Positions 42,971-56,221 are shown, counted from the stretch's first letter. The stretch is 64,000 nt of DNA from Litsea cubeba (GCA_012931725.1 CM022951.1:35099809-35163808), one strand, 5' to 3'. Notes: generated by a model from the letters alone, not told the origin. Program-made: numbers and translations.

Positions 42971-42982
42971 TGGTATCAGAGC
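42971..42982 (+). other. C primer binding site (initiator Met tRNA)
   Basis: TGGTATCAGAGC four bases after the LTR, the standard complement of the plant initiator Met tRNA 3' end. Confidence 0.93.
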
Positions 42983-43118
42983 GGGACATGTTTAAGGCAA
43001 TTAAAAGAAACTAGAAATCTTAAGTACGTGGCGAGGATTCGTTAGATAGAATCGTGTGAGCAATGTGTGACCACCCTGTACTTGATTTATATGTGCTAAC
43101 AATTTGTTTTGCAGTGTT

Positions 43119-45071
43119 ATGCCACCTCGCAAAAGAACAGCAAACAGTAATCACGTTGCCAGTAATAGTGAGAATACAGAGCCTATTGCGGAGGAACCAC
43201 AAGACAACAACATGCAGAACCAATTCCAACAGATGATGCAGGCTATGATTGACCAACAACGCCAGGCAAATGAGAACCAGGCTAGGCTCCAAGCACAAGC
43301 ATATGAGACACAGACCAGATTGCAAGAACAGATGCTTAAGAAAGACGAGGATCATGCTAGGGAGATAGCTCAAATGCAGGCACAGTTGTTGGGGATATTA
43401 GAGAGGAGACCGGAACCAATCCCAGTTGCACCACTTGGTCCGGTGAATATTAGAGGGAATGATCCTAATGTGTTATATGAGCGGTTCAGGAAGAGAGGAC
43501 CGAAAGAATTTTTGGGGACTGAGGATCCAATGGCAGCAGATGATTGGCTTGAGCACACCGAAAACATATTTGAGATATTCATATGTACCGGTGTAGAACT
43601 TGTACAGCTTGCAGCTTCTATGTTTGTGGGTTTAGCAGATATTTGGTGGAAGACCGTCAAGGCAGAATACAGGACAATGGCTGATGCAGAAGCTTGGGTT
43701 AACTTCAAGAGACAGTTTGGAGAGAAATATGTACCTGCACATGTCAAGAGACAAAAGGCAGCAGAATTTTAGCAACTTGTGCAAGGGAACATGACGGTCA
43801 TCGAATACCTTACCAAATTCGAGAGATTGTCAAGGTATGCTCCAGAGCTGATAGACACGGTTGAGAAGAAGATAACCAAGTTCCTTGAGGGACTTCACCC
43901 GATTATTGAGAGGGATGCTACCGGGGTTGTACCACCCGTTACCTTTGAAGAAGCTGTCAAGAGAGCATACAAATTTGAGAACTTCCACAACAAGATCATC
44001 AAGAACCAAGGAAAGGGTCAAGGCCAGCAACAAAACTATCAGCAAAGAAACAATCAGAACAAAAGGCCAAGGCAGGAGCAGAATGTGCAGAATCCAGTGG
44101 TTTGTATCCACTGTGGGAAAAACCATGAGAGTGCCAATTGCCATTTTATTACGGGAGCATGTTTTAGATGTGGCTCCATGAACCACCAAATGAAGGACTG
44201 TCCAAGGCCAGATAGACATAATAGGCAGCAGCAAGGAGCACAGCGTCAGGCACCACCTCAGAATGCGTTGGTGGTCCAGAATCAAGCAAGGCCACTACAA
44301 CAACAGGCACCTCAACAACAGTTTAGGCCACAGCAACAACAGCAACAACAGGCCCGTCAGCAAGGACATAATCAAAATCAGAATCAGCGTCCTCAGAATC
44401 AGAACAGGAATGCACCACAAGGCAGGCAACAGCAAGGACAAAACAGGCCACCACAAAGGGCAGAACTCTATGCTGTCAATAGAGCTGATGCAGAGGCTGA
44501 AGGCAATGTAGTGGAAGGTACACTTCTCGTCTGTGGTTTTGATGCTAAGGTTTTGTTTGACCCTGGCTATACTCACTCATTCCTATCTCCAAAATTTGCT
44601 AAGTCGATGGATATGCATGCTAGAGAGTTAAGTTTCATTTTGACTGTGACTACCCCTTTAGGTAAGGAAGTTGTTTGTAGAACTTTTTACCCTAGTTGTC
44701 CAGTCATGATAGGAGAAGTAGTATTACCGGCAGATCTCATTTTATTGGAGATGCAGGATTTTGATGTCATCCTAGGGATGGATTGGTTAGCAGGATACCA
44801 TGCTACTATGGATTGTTTCCATAAGACCTTAACTTTTAAGTTAGAGGAGACCCAAGCAGGGGTGTTGTTTCAGGGAGAGAGGAGTAATTCTGGTGCAGGG
44901 TTTATTTCAGCGTTGAAGGCTGATAGGCTTCTAAAAAGTGGTTGTGAGGGTTATTTGGCGTTTATCACGGAGGATAAACGGTCCCAAGGGGTGGAGGAGA
45001 TCCCAATTGTTTGTGAGTTTTCGGATGTTTTTCCGGAGGAGATACCAGGATTGCACCCATTAGAGAGATAG
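43119..45071 (+). pseudogene. C gag and protease
   Basis: ATG at 43119 (MPPRKRT), a few bases after a TTTGTTTTGCAG stretch. Gln-rich N-terminus with coiled-coil character, gag domain, then an in-frame TAG at 43770-43772 followed by CAACTT. The same frame continues through KFLEGLHPII, two Cys/His knuckles (CX2CX3HX4C and CX2CX4HX4C), a Gln/Asn-rich spacer with more Gln codons than B, and retropepsin where FDPGYTHSF replaces FDPGSTHSF of B. A 1-base loss near 45053 shifts the frame at the protease-RT junction and ends it at 45071. Gag would build the particle and protease would mature it. Confidence 0.93.
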
Positions 45072-47923
45072 ACTTCACTATTGAGTTGTTACCGGGGACC
45101 GCTCCGATATCTATCGCACCCTACAGAATGGCCCCGGCAGAATTGGGAGAGTTGAAGATGCAATTGCAAGAACTCTTAGACTAAGGTTTTGTGAGACCTA
45201 GTGTGTCACTGTGGGGAGCACCAGTTTTGTTTGTAAAGAAGAAGGATGGTTCCATGAGAATGTGTATTGACTATAGAAGATTGAACCAAGTGACCATAAA
45301 AAACAAATACCCATTGCCAAGGATAGATGAACTGTTTGATCAGTTGCAAGGAGCTGCCTACTTTTCGAAGATTGATTTGAGGTCAAGCTACCATCAGTTG
45401 AGAGTTAGAGATTCAGATGTACCAAAAATAGCCTTTCGTACAAGATATGGACACTACGAGTTTCTAGTGATGCCGTTTGGTTTGACTAATGCACCGGCAG
45501 TTTTCATGGCATTGATGAACAAAATATTTGCAGAGTATTTGGATCAGTTTACAGTGGTGTTTATTGATGATATTTTAGTGTATTCCAAGACCAAAGAAGA
45601 GCACGAAGAACATTTGAGGATAGCACTCCAGCTTTTGAGGGAGAATCAGTTGTTTGCAAAACTTAGTAAGTGTGAATTTTGGTTGGACCAAGTCACATTT
45701 CTGGGTCATATCATCTCCAAGGAAGGATTATCAGTGGACCCGTCCAAGATTGAGGCAGTCATGAATTGGGACAGACCGAAAAATGCATCGGAGATCAGGA
45801 GTTTTCTTGGATTGGCAGGATATTATCGGAGGTTTGTGCAAGGATTTTCGTCGGCGTCACCTCTAACGAAGTTGACAAGGAAGAATGCACCATATGTTTG
45901 GACAGACAAGTGTGAAGCTAGTTTCCAAAAGCTAAAGAAGAGATTGACTACAGCTCCAGTCCTCACTTTGCCATCTGGGAGCGGCGGTTTTACCATTTTT
46001 ACCGATGCTTCCAATGTTGGACTTGGATGCGTGTTAATGCAAGATGGGAAGGTAGTTGCATATGGATCCCGGCAGTTGAAGGTTCATGAGAAGAACTATG
46101 CAACACATGATCTCGAGTTGGCCACAGTTGTTTTAGCTTTGAAGATGTGGAGACACTACCTCTATGGAGAGAAGTTTGAGGTTCACTCCGATCACCGTAG
46201 CCTACAGTACTTGTTTTCTCAGAAGGAGTTGAACATGAGGCAGAGGAGATGGATGGAATATATTAAAGACTATGATTTTCCAATCAAGTATCACCCGGGG
46301 AAAGCGAATGTAGTTGCAGATGCCTTGAGTAGAAAGTCAGTGAGCATGGCAAGTCTTCGGGGGACTTATGTGGTACAACAGTTAGAGGAGATGAGAGTAG
46401 ACTTTCAGCCACTAAGAGAGGGTGTCATGTTAGCAAACATGTCAGTGTCAGAGCCTTCGTTCATTCAGAAGATCAAAGAGAATCAGTTACAAGACCCAGA
46501 GTTGGCTAAGATTTCTGAGCACTTAGCAGATCGTCCGGATTTTCGTGTTGTAGATAGAGTTTTGTATTACCGAGACCGTCTGTGTGTGCCTAACTTGGAG
46601 GACTTGAGGAATGATATCATGTCTGAGGCTCACAATACTAAGTATTCCATACACCCGGGCAGCACGAAGATGTACCAGAATTTGAAGGGCAGATTTTGGT
46701 GGAATAACATGAAGAGAGAGATAGCAGCTTTCGTCTCTCGTTGTATGACATGTCAGTTAATCAAGGCAGAACATCAGAAGCCTCCAGGGTTACTACGGCC
46801 ATTAGAGATTCCGGAATGGAAATGGGAGCACATTACCATGGACTTCATATCGGGTTTACCGAAGACTAGTAAGGGCAATGATGCTATTTGGGTCATAGTG
46901 GACCGTCTCACCAAGTCAGCTCATTTCCTACCAATGAAGACTGGGAAGAAAATGCATATGTTACCTTTGGCACAGTTGTTTGTCACAGAGATTGTCAGTC
47001 GTCATGGACAGCCAGTTTCCATCACATCCGATAGAGACAGCAGATTTGTCTCAAGATTTTGGAAGACATTGCATGAGTCTATGGGTACGAAATTACAGTT
47101 CAGCACAGCCTATCACCCACAGACCGATGGTCAGTCGGAGAGGACAATTCAGACACTTGAGGATATGCTTTGAGCTTGTGTGTTAGATTTCAAGACTCAG
47201 TGGGATGAAGCCTTACCATTGTGTGAGTTCGCTTACAACAACAGTTTCCACTCGAGTATCGGTATGGCACCTTTTGAGGCTTTGTATGGCAGAAGGTGTA
47301 GAACACCTGTTTGTTGGGAAGAAGTTGGTACTCGCAGTTTCCATGGACCGACCATTGTTAGTGAGACGAGTGACAAGGTCAAGTTGATCCAAGAACGTCT
47401 GAAAGTGGCTCAGAGTAGACAGAAGAGTTATGCAGACTCTCACAGGAGGGATTTACAGTTCAAAGAAGGAGATAAGGTTTTCTTGAAAGTGTCACCCACT
47501 CGTGGAACTTTGAGGTTTGGACAGAAGGGCAAATTGTCTAGGAGGTACATTGGACCGTATGACATTGTGAGTAGGATTGGTGATGTGGCTTACAGGTTAG
47601 CCTTACCACCTGAGCTCTCCGGCGTACACAATGTTTTCCATGTGTCTATGTTGAAGAAATACGTTCCTGACAGACTACACATACTCCGTTATGAGCCATT
47701 AGAAATCCGAGAAGATGCTACATATGTTGAGAAGCCTAAGCAGATCATTGACACCAAGGAACAAGAATTGAGAACTCGGACTATTCAGTGGGTCAAGGTA
47801 CTTTGGGAGAATCATGGACCGGAAGAAGCAACTTGGGAATTACGGGATCAAGTTCAGAAGAAGTACCCACATCTTCTACCGGAGATGAGTTTTAATTTCC
47901 ATTTGGAGGACCAAATGTCCTAA
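45072..47923 (+). pseudogene. C pol: RT, RNase H, integrase, chromodomain
   Basis: After the frameshift the pol frame has TAA at 45182-45184 (Lys in B) and TGA at 47171-47173 (Arg in B). RT has CIDYRRLN, LVMPFGLTN and FIDDILVYSK. RNase H has FTDASNVGLG, with a 1-codon loss in GFSS-ASPL. The zinc region has H...H...CMTC. The DDE core has MDFISGLP, SDRDSRF and GQSERTIQ. The C-terminal core has FKEGDKVFLKVSP and HNVFHVSMLKKY. The chromodomain around 47740-47870 is intact (IIDTKEQELRTRTIQWVKVL, then EATWELRDQV), of the type that targets chromatin. Stop at 47921-47923 inside the polypurine tract. Confidence 0.95.
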
Positions 47924-47934
47924 GGGGTGGAGGA
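47922..47934 (+). other. C polypurine tract
   Basis: AAGGGGTGGAGGA directly before the 3' LTR; overlaps the last base pairs of the pol stop. Confidence 0.88.
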
Positions 47935-50900
47935 TGTAAGACCCCGACCCGAGAGACCTCGTTTAGAGTTGATTGAGTTGTGTTTTAGTTTTAAGTGTTT
48001 AGTGGTTTTTGGATTAGTTGGGGATTAGAATAGCTTTTATAATAGCTTTGGGGAATTTGGAGAGCCTTTTTATTTGTGGGACCCTTTGGGGGTTCTTGTT
48101 ACGTATTGTGTGAGATTGGGGGTTTACCGATGATTTCCAAGAATCGTGTTTTAACCCCATTGGACTTATCTTGTTAATCCCTATAACTTCCATGTTGACA
48201 TCGTTTCCATTCGAGGACCTTAAACCTGACTTTTCGCAATTGAGGGCAAAATGGTCTTTTTACCCAAAATCTGGACACCGATTTCAATGTCACCAAAATG
48301 TGCAAAATATATACTTTTTGGAAACTAGAAATTTTGCCGATCAACTTTGTCTTCTTCGTCGAATTCGTTTGAAGCCCCAAAAACCATGTTTTGAGCCCGA
48401 GAAGTCTTTTAAGTTGTGGGCCCCATCCTCATTTACTATATATAGAAAGCTTCTTCTCCTTTTTCCCATTTCTGGCAAAAACCCTACAGGAGAAGAGAAA
48501 TCCCAGCCCTAAGGGTTTTCCCTTACCCTTTTTCTTGCCTCTTCATCTTCAATCCCCCACTAAGCTAGTGCTAATTGAAAATTAGAGGCTACAATCTTCT
48601 TCCTTATCTCAAGGGCTTCATCTTGACACCATTTTTGAAGAAAACCGCCCACTCCAAGACTTCCGTTGGACAACACCTTACTTTTTGAAGAACTTCTTTG
48701 TAGGTGATCTTCCTAAAAGTTTTATAATCTTGCTTGTTTAGCCCTAGGGAAACTCCATTTCAATTATTGGAAAATTCCGTCTTGTTTTACTTGGATTTTG
48801 TTAATTTAGGGTTTGGATTTGGGGGTTTTGTGCATAGGTGTTTGATTGGGGGCCTAAGAAGTGATCAGAGCTCAAATTGATTTGCATTGGACTCAAGGCA
48901 AGTGGATGAAACCATTCTCATGTGTTTTATCATGTTTTATGCAAAATCTTGATTTGTCTTCATTAATAGTTTTAATGGTTTATCATGTTTGATGGTTTAG
49001 TCTTATTGATTTTGATTGATGAATTGATGAGATAAGGAGGTCAAGGAATAGCCCAATTATTCGTGAAGATATGTATGGAAGAAGGGGAAAGAAAGGAAAT
49101 GGATAGGAGTTGGACAAGAGAAGAATTCAACCAAATGGGTTGAGATTCGTTGCAGGACCGATCGATCGCCCATCAGGTCCGATCGATCAGACTGTAAATA
49201 ACTGAGAGGGTTTTCAGGACCGATCGATCGTCCGTCAGGTCCGATCGATCGGACTGTAAATAATTGAGAGGGTTTTCAGGACCGATCGATCGCCCATCAA
49301 GTCCGATCGATCGGACTGTAAATAACTGTGAACATTTCAGGACCGATCGATCGGCCAATGAGTCGGATCGATCGGACTGAAAGGAGATGAACTGTAAAAT
49401 AAGAGAATTGAGGAACTAATTTCCAGATTCATTCCAAGCCCATACTCAAGTCCAATTCAGCTCCATCCCTTATCTTATTATTTGAAGACATTGAACCTGT
49501 AATGATGCATTTAAACCCATGAAAGATTGGGGTAAATTGTGAGGGGCTGTAGTGTGGAGGTATTGTTTGGAGGCCCAATGCTATTCAAGGACGGGTAAGG
49601 CATTGTATGAAGTCCGAAGGAAGGAGGAACCTCATCATGGAGATTCCATGAGGTTTTCTAGATTGACCAATGTGTATAAGGACCCGGAATGTCCCTAACT
49701 CTTAAAGAGTACCAAAATTTCATCATAACCGACATATGGGACCCTATTCACACTGATTCAATTCTAGAAACCCCATTGTTAGCCTGTAAAGATATTGGAA
49801 ACTATTTGTATTTGATTTTCAATCAATCCCCTATTTTGAGATTTCAATCGTGATTTGTGAGTATTCTTGAACCGAGAACATTGTGTTACCATATTGTTAA
49901 TTTGTTTAGACCCGTCCCGACTTTTATACGTTTTGTACCTATGGGTTCCCGCCCCGTTATGTGTATTTATTTGCTTCGGTTTTCGCATGTTACCTATGAG
50001 TCGGCATCACTCAGCTTGGATAACCTTATCGGTTTGATCCACCGGTTTGGATATCCCCCTTCAGTTATACCCGTTGCAGCGTGGTTCCCGCCTCGCCCCG
50101 ATATACCCGGTTCGCTACCGTGGTCCCGCAGAGTATTATATGTATTTATTATATAAAAATCGTTGACTCTCCTCACCTCGTGTGACTGAGGTTAACGTCG
50201 TTGATTCTCCTCACCTCGTGTGACTGAGGTCAATGTCCCGATGTGCTCTCATCACTTTTGTGAGAGAGGATTTAGCTTTGTGTGGTTGCCACCTTGCTAG
50301 TCCCGAATCCTTGTCACCTTACATGTTTATTTGCATATGTAACTCTTTTAAATGTTGCATTCTTCTTTTATGAAAATTCATTGTTTATCTAGATTTTTAC
50401 TATGTTTCTAAAGGCATCATTGTTTTGAATTGTTGTTATATCTTTTCACCCACCTGCCAGACCGTCGTGTCTGATCCATTTATTTTGGTACTCAGGTCCT
50501 GAGCTTATTGCCTTTGAGGAGGAGCCGGAGGAGGCGGTCGGTGAACCGCAGTGAGTGATTGAGTGGCAAGCCGATGATGTCATGTAGACATTCGGCCTTG
50601 CCTTGAGAATGATACACTTGGGAAATTATAATATCTTTATTTTAGGTTTCATTTGGTTGTACGGTCTTTGTTGACCGTTATTTTGGGGCATTAATCAACT
50701 GATATTTTGTAAATATACTTAACTTTACTTTTGGGAAAATATGCTTATGATCATTGCTCATTCTGATATCTCGTTATGTTAATCATAAATCAGTCTTGCT
50801 TATGGAATTGAATAGTACTAATATGGTTTGCTACACGCTTCCGCAATCTTGAGAATATGTTTGATATGGTTATATGTGAGATGATGTGTAAAGATAATCC

Positions 50901-51064
50901 TCACCGCGGAACCCTGTGGGAAATCACGTGCACGGACAAATATTCTTTTAATTTCGTGTGCGGTTTAGCCAAAGAGATGCACGTGGCGCGGCATCACCCC
51001 ACCACTGTCCCGATCCCGGACTCGGATCCTCTTTTCCCCTAGTTCCCGGTCCGGGGTCGCGACA
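47935..51064 (+). mobile_element. C 3' LTR (3130 bp)
   Basis: Direct copy of the 5' LTR, with TATA box at 48437-48444 and palindrome array at 49155-49381. The short open frames on both strands in it are shadows. Confidence 0.95.
49155..49381. repeat. Palindrome array in the C 3' LTR
   Basis: Same four 62-bp units as at 41056. Single changes (ATCAG for ATCGG in the first pair, GTCGGATC for GTCCGATC in the last) break individual sites. Confidence 0.92.
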
Positions 51065-51066
51065 AC

Positions 51067-53217
51067 TATCACGACCCAAATTCTAGGGCCCTGTCAGATC
51101 TCCGGATCGTGATAACTTGGCAATATTTACCATATATTCATCAATTAATTCTCATAAGTGTTTGGCATTTGGATCAAACAATAATTTCAATTAATCAATG
51201 AGTTATAAATACTCATACTTTAATATATCCTGTCTGCATCAATAATGTGCTAAAAACATTAAATAAATTTCCCTAAGCAAAGGCTAATCCCCTTATCAAC
51301 TAATTTAATTCTTCTCGTTCTCTCTTGTCAGCCACGCATGCTGAAATCTACGTGTTGAATATCGTTCTGCTCTGTTCCACCCGCAACGCGATTACTTAGA
51401 AGGGGGTAACACAACATCAGTACTACTGGTGAATGAATATTCCTAATTACACAAGCATAATATCACATAATTCAACAGAATTTGAATCAATAATCAAATA
51501 TAAATAAAAGTTCTTTAACATATACAAATCCGTGCCCATGCACATTACCACGCCTCAAAGGCCTTATCGTATACATGTATACCGGTCACAATGGCCCTGT
51601 CTCATCAAACACGTCCACTAAGGACCAGCCATCATAATGGTCACTCACATCCATTAAGGACCAGCCGCTATAATGGCCACCATAGCCCGAAGCCATCAAT
51701 CACCCGGACACACGTCCAACATCCCAAATCTAGGATCTCACAATCAAATATCAACATGAACATAAACAGTAATTAATATAAATAAAAACACATGCACAGC
51801 AGCGTGGGCCCAACCTTAACACCATCCAAATTTGATCATTGCTCCCATCTAAGCATAATTGGTATTGATTGGTATAAGGTTGACCCACATTCAATAGTAA
51901 TTAATCACTGTCTACATAATTAATCATGTAATTAATCACAATCATATAATTTATCACAGCCCTCATAAATCTTGCTCCATCTAGGTAGTAGGATGAAATT
52001 TGTAATTATATGCACAGTTCAGTGTTGTTCCCTTAACAAATTCCACACACATCTATACAGTACATAGAGCGTATGTTATCTCACGCCTGAAACACAATAT
52101 TATAAAATCCAGTGGGTCCCACTGGTTCTAATCTATTATCAGACTTGATGCCTTTGGTCGCCCAAGGCTGATGTATCATACCAATGGATCGATTCATCAT
52201 TGGATCATTCTCTGCGGCCCACATATTCAAAATAGATTTCTCAAATCTCCACAACAAGTCACGCCTGGGGTTATTTGCATCTACTGGATAGTGGGTCCCA
52301 CTGTTCCCAAACCCCAGATGTCCAACTCCACCATGGTCGACCAGGGGTTCTCTAAAAGATGTGTGGTCTTGATCATTGATCAGATCAATAGATAGGTCCC
52401 ACAACTACAAACGACCAATACTCTGTTTTATTGGTCATTCACGATTTTTAATTTATAGGTACATAGATGGTGGCCCAAACGGGGTCCACCTCACATGGTT
52501 CCAAGTCAATCTTGGTCGACCAAGAGTCTGCCTCCCATTCTATGATCCAGATCATCTATACAATGGGCCAGGGGTCCCACAAGCCTCTATCGTCAATTCC
52601 TACCATTGACGCCAGTATTTGTTCAAGCATAATTCAAACCTATTCAATTGGAGTTCAGGGATTTTTATTCCAATTTATTTGTATCATATAAACAGAGCCA
52701 TTCCTACAGTTACTTGGCTCCAAAACAGATTTCAGATCTATTCCATGGTTACATACAATCATCGTGTACTTATCAATACAGGATAATTGAGTCATACTCC
52801 AATATCAATCATCTTAATTGAACCATCTAAATAATTAGGAAGATCCACTCACCTTTGATAAATGATTGTCGCCTTTGCAATGTGTGATTGCGAATAGGAC
52901 ATCAGTAGCCTTCCTCTATTTCCCCTAAATTGCAATCCACAAAGCTTTTCTCTCAGACTTTCTCCAAGGAAGATGAATTGGATACAATAGTAGAGGTCGT
53001 TGGTTCTCCATATATAAAGGGGATATGGAATTCTTAGTCCTCTCAAACTTCCTATTTAGAGTTGTCATACAACTCTACTCCTTTCTAAACCCAGCCACGT
53101 GGGATACTTACTAAGCTACTAAAAGTATTATTTCTATTTCCAACTTGGGCCAGACTATAACTTAAGATTCTATCTGGGCTAGACTAATCCTAGGCCCATG
53201 AAACTCAGGATATTACA
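51067..53217 (-). mobile_element. G 3' LTR (~2150 bp)
   Basis: The sense start TGTAATATCCTGAG follows the polypurine tract. The far end reads TATCACGACCC on the plus strand, close to the TGTCACGACCC expected of this LTR class, so one terminal base seems changed. No gene is present. ATAT-rich, with several GGTCCCAC motifs. Its left boundary is less sure than its right one. Confidence 0.7.
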
Positions 53218-55018
53218 TACTCCCCTCCTTGGGAAATTTGGTCCTCCAAATTAAAAAACATACCTGTGAAAAAAAGATGTGGATATTGGTCCGAACGTCG
53301 TCCTCGATCTCCCATGTAGCCTCCTTTGGATCATTGTGTTTCCATAGTACCTTAACCAGTCTGACTGTTCTTTGCCGCAACACCATGTCCTTGGTGTCTA
53401 AGATTGTAACAAGTCTCTCCTCATATGATAAATTGGGTTGTAGATCCATTGACACAAGATCTAGTACATGAGATGGGTCTGGTTCATATTTCTTCAGCAT
53501 TGATACATGAAACACTTTGTGAACGCCAGCTAGCTGTGATGGTAGTTCCAGTTCATAAGCATTCCCATCGCTCACACGTCTGGTAATCTTGAATGGTCCA
53601 ATGTATCTCGGGCTGAGCTTTCCCTTCCTGCCAAATCGCATCACTCCCTTCGTTGGAGAGACTTTTAGGAATACCGAGTCACACACCATAAATTCCAATT
53701 CTCTTCGACGTTTGTCAGCATAACTCTTCTGGCGACTCTGAGCAATCTTTAATCTATCCTGGATTTTCTTAATATTCTCTATAGAAGTTTGCACCCATTC
53801 AAGGCCTAAAATTCGTCGATTGCCCACTTCCTCCCAACAAATTGGAGAACGACAACTCCTGCCATACAGGGCCTCAAAAGGAGCCATCTAGATACTCGAA
53901 TGATAACTATTGTTATAAGCAAACTCTGCCAGTGGTAACTGCTCATCCCAACTGTCTTTAAAATCTATGGCACATGCCCTAAGCATGTCCTCCAGCGTTT
54001 GATTTGTTCTTTCCGTTTGTCCGTCTGTCTAGAGATGGTAGGCAGTGCTAAAATGCAGTTTAGTATCCATAGCCTTTTGCAAGCTTTTCCAAAATTGTGA
54101 AATAAACCTAGTATCTCTGTCTGATACGATTGATGCTGAAATGCCATGTAATCTTACAATTTCTTGAACGTATGTTTTAGCCAGTTGTTTCATCATAGTT
54201 TTTCCTTTCAGTGGTAAAAAGTGCGCCAATTTGGTCAATCGTTCCACGATTACCCAAATTATTTCATTATGCTTTGAGGTTCTAGGAGATCTGGAAATAA
54301 AATCCATAGTGATATGCTCCCATTTCCATTCGAGTATTAGTAATGGCTGTAGTAATCCCCCCGGCTTCCTATGATCAACCTTCACTTGTTGACAAGTAAA
54401 ACAACGGCCGACAAATTCAGTAACATCATTTTTCATGCCGACCCACCAAAATCTGATTTTTAAATTCTGATACATCTTAGTGCTCCCCGGATGGATAGTA
54501 TATCTTGTATGATGTGCTTCCTTCAAAATTTCATCTTTGAGTTCTCGAACATTTGGTACACAGAGTCTGCCTCGGAAATATAATACACCACTAACAATTG
54601 AGAAGTCTAGTTTATTGTCCATTTTGTCGAAAGTTTCTGCCAATGCTTTATTGTCCCGCTGGTGGTCCTTTATTCTCTGTATTAGTTCAGGTTGAACCTT
54701 GAAGCTTCCCAATAATAATACCTTTTTGTCAATAGACCATAAGTTAACAACCAAATCCTTGATTTCTTCAAGTAGTCTCCACTTAGAGGTCAAACAAGCC
54801 ATCTGTGCTGATTTTTTGCTTAAGGCATCGGCTACAACATTCGCCTTTCCTGGATGATAAAAGATAGAGAAATCATAATCCTTTAGGAATTCCATCCATC
54901 GTCGTTGTCTCAAGTTCAACTCCTTCTGTGAAAACATGTACTTGAGGCTTTTATGATCGGTATATACTTCAAATTATTCACCGTAAAGATAGTGTCTCCA
55001 AATTTTTAACTGCTCTAT
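53213..55018 (-). pseudogene. G pol: RNase H end, integrase, chromodomain
   Basis: One frame from 55018 to 53213 with three stops: TAA just before FEVYTDH (~54975), TAG at 54026-54028 in the place of the conserved Gln of HPQTDGQ, and TAG at 53888-53890. Visible parts: IWRHYLYGE, the RNase H end ADALSKKS, a zinc region with CFTC, the core Asp in MDFISRSP and SDRDTRF, and the Glu in GQTERTNQ after the second stop. Then come FLKVSPTKGVMRFG and HKVFHVSMLKKYEPD, and a chromodomain-type tail (TILDTKDMVLRQRTVRLVKV). More diverged from B, C and D than these are from each other. Confidence 0.88.
53218..53233 (-). other. G polypurine tract
   Basis: CCCAAGGAGGGGAGTA on the minus strand directly before the LTR start TGTAAT. 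Confidence 0.7.
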
Positions 55019-55019
55019 A

Positions 55020-56221
55020 TGAAGATCCATCGATGATCATCGCCAGAAGAATCCCAAAAGACACGGCACGGCCCACGACTCTTTAACTGCTCGGCGACCA
55101 CTTAAATGCGATTAATTGACTAGCTTTATTGCAGTCATTAATCTATTTCTTTGGACGGCCCAATTAGAAGCAAGCATCCAGGAGTTACAAGTCAAGAGAT
55201 TCATGACATTTAAACCATGAAACTCCTCCCTTCATGGCGATTAAAGGCGATTAAATGCCTTATTCTCCTCCGGCCAATCAGAAGCCAAGAAAAAGGAGTT
55301 ACAAAATAAAGGAATTAAATCATGCAACTCCTCCCATTATGCGACTTAATGACAATAAAAAAATAAAAAACCTTCCTAAATGGCTACCAAAAAGCCTATA
55401 AATAGGAGAGCACTCCAGGAAGAAAACACAGAATAGACTACAGAAAATCCAGAAACTCAGATAGAAAAAGGCATCAGAAATCTAAGAGAAAGAAAGAGAG
55501 AAAAATCTGCAGAAGTTCTACACCGACCACCGCTACAAGGTGACAAAAGTCCCTTGGGGGATACCCCCCAAGGTCCTTGCCTTCTCCTTCTGCCTCCAAT
55601 GGCTTAGACGTGGCTTTTCAGCCTATCTACTTGGCTTTTTATTGGACATAGGACCTCCTCTTGGTCTTTGTCCTCTAAAAACCTGAGGTTATAGCCAAGC
55701 CAAGCAAATCAATAGCATCCTCTGTTCTCATCTGCATGGATGATGGCGAAGTCCACATATGACTTGCGACCGCCAATCTGAACGGGTCCCCCACAATCTC
55801 CTGAGAAGTTAGATCCTCCTTTTCTTGCTTTTCATTGTAGTTTGTATTTTTTCAAAAGAGACAAAAATCACAACTCTTGTCTTTCATTATTGATAAGGAT
55901 TGTAAAACGGCTATAAACGCCAAAATCGGCTATAAATGCCAAAAAAATCGCCTTTCACGGCAAATCAATAAAATGTCTCTTTTCTTAAATATATGTGCAA
56001 TGGAAAACTTGAAAGAAGTTGATTTCCTTTTTACTTGTGAAGGTTGATCTCCAGATCACCACTTGCAATTCCAAGTAAAATAGAAAATCTGGCACACTCA
56101 CACAAAAGAAATGTTGATGCACGCCTCTGCCCCCTCCAGTTACGAAAGGGTCAGACCCAAATGGACTCCCACGTCCGCCGACCTCGGTAGAACCGAGCGA
56201 GCAGAATGCGCTGGTCCATCA
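55020..56221 (+). mobile_element. Solo LTR F of the T1 family (1202 bp)
   Basis: Inverted relative to T1's 5' LTR and alignable end to end: TGAAGATCCATCG to GGTCCATCA. TATA box at 55397-55404. Flanks are CTATA on the left and CTTCA on the right, which do not match, and the interrupted pol does not resume on the right. So this is not a simple solo LTR in an intact target. Confidence 0.88.

Larger units (their letters stand above)
39836..51064 (+). mobile_element. Tekay-like chromovirus C (11.2 kb, complete, TSD ACTAT)
   Basis: LTRs at 39836-42966 and 47935-51064, differing at only about 1% of positions by eye; primer site, gag, pol, polypurine tract and a perfect 5-bp duplication ACTAT (39831-39835 and 51065-51069). 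The near-identical LTRs mean a recent insertion. Even so, gag-pol has one frameshift and three in-frame stops. Confidence 0.97.
51067..55019 (-). mobile_element. Chromovirus G, 3' half only
   Basis: Minus-strand 3' LTR (51067-53217), polypurine tract and the second half of pol up to RNase H, where LTR F begins at 55020. The RT, protease, gag and 5' LTR are missing and do not resume beyond F. Element C sits at the outer end of its LTR, so the first few LTR bases are shared with C's target duplication. Confidence 0.8.

Noticed and set aside
42967..43118. A spliced leader intron before C gag because of TTTGTTTTGCAG at 43104-43114
   Set aside because: No matching donor can be supported between primer site and gag; it may just be pyrimidine-rich leader.
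52081..52404. 107-codon minus-strand frame in the G LTR
   Set aside because: No domain, inside a non-coding LTR, and overlapped by open frames on the other strand.
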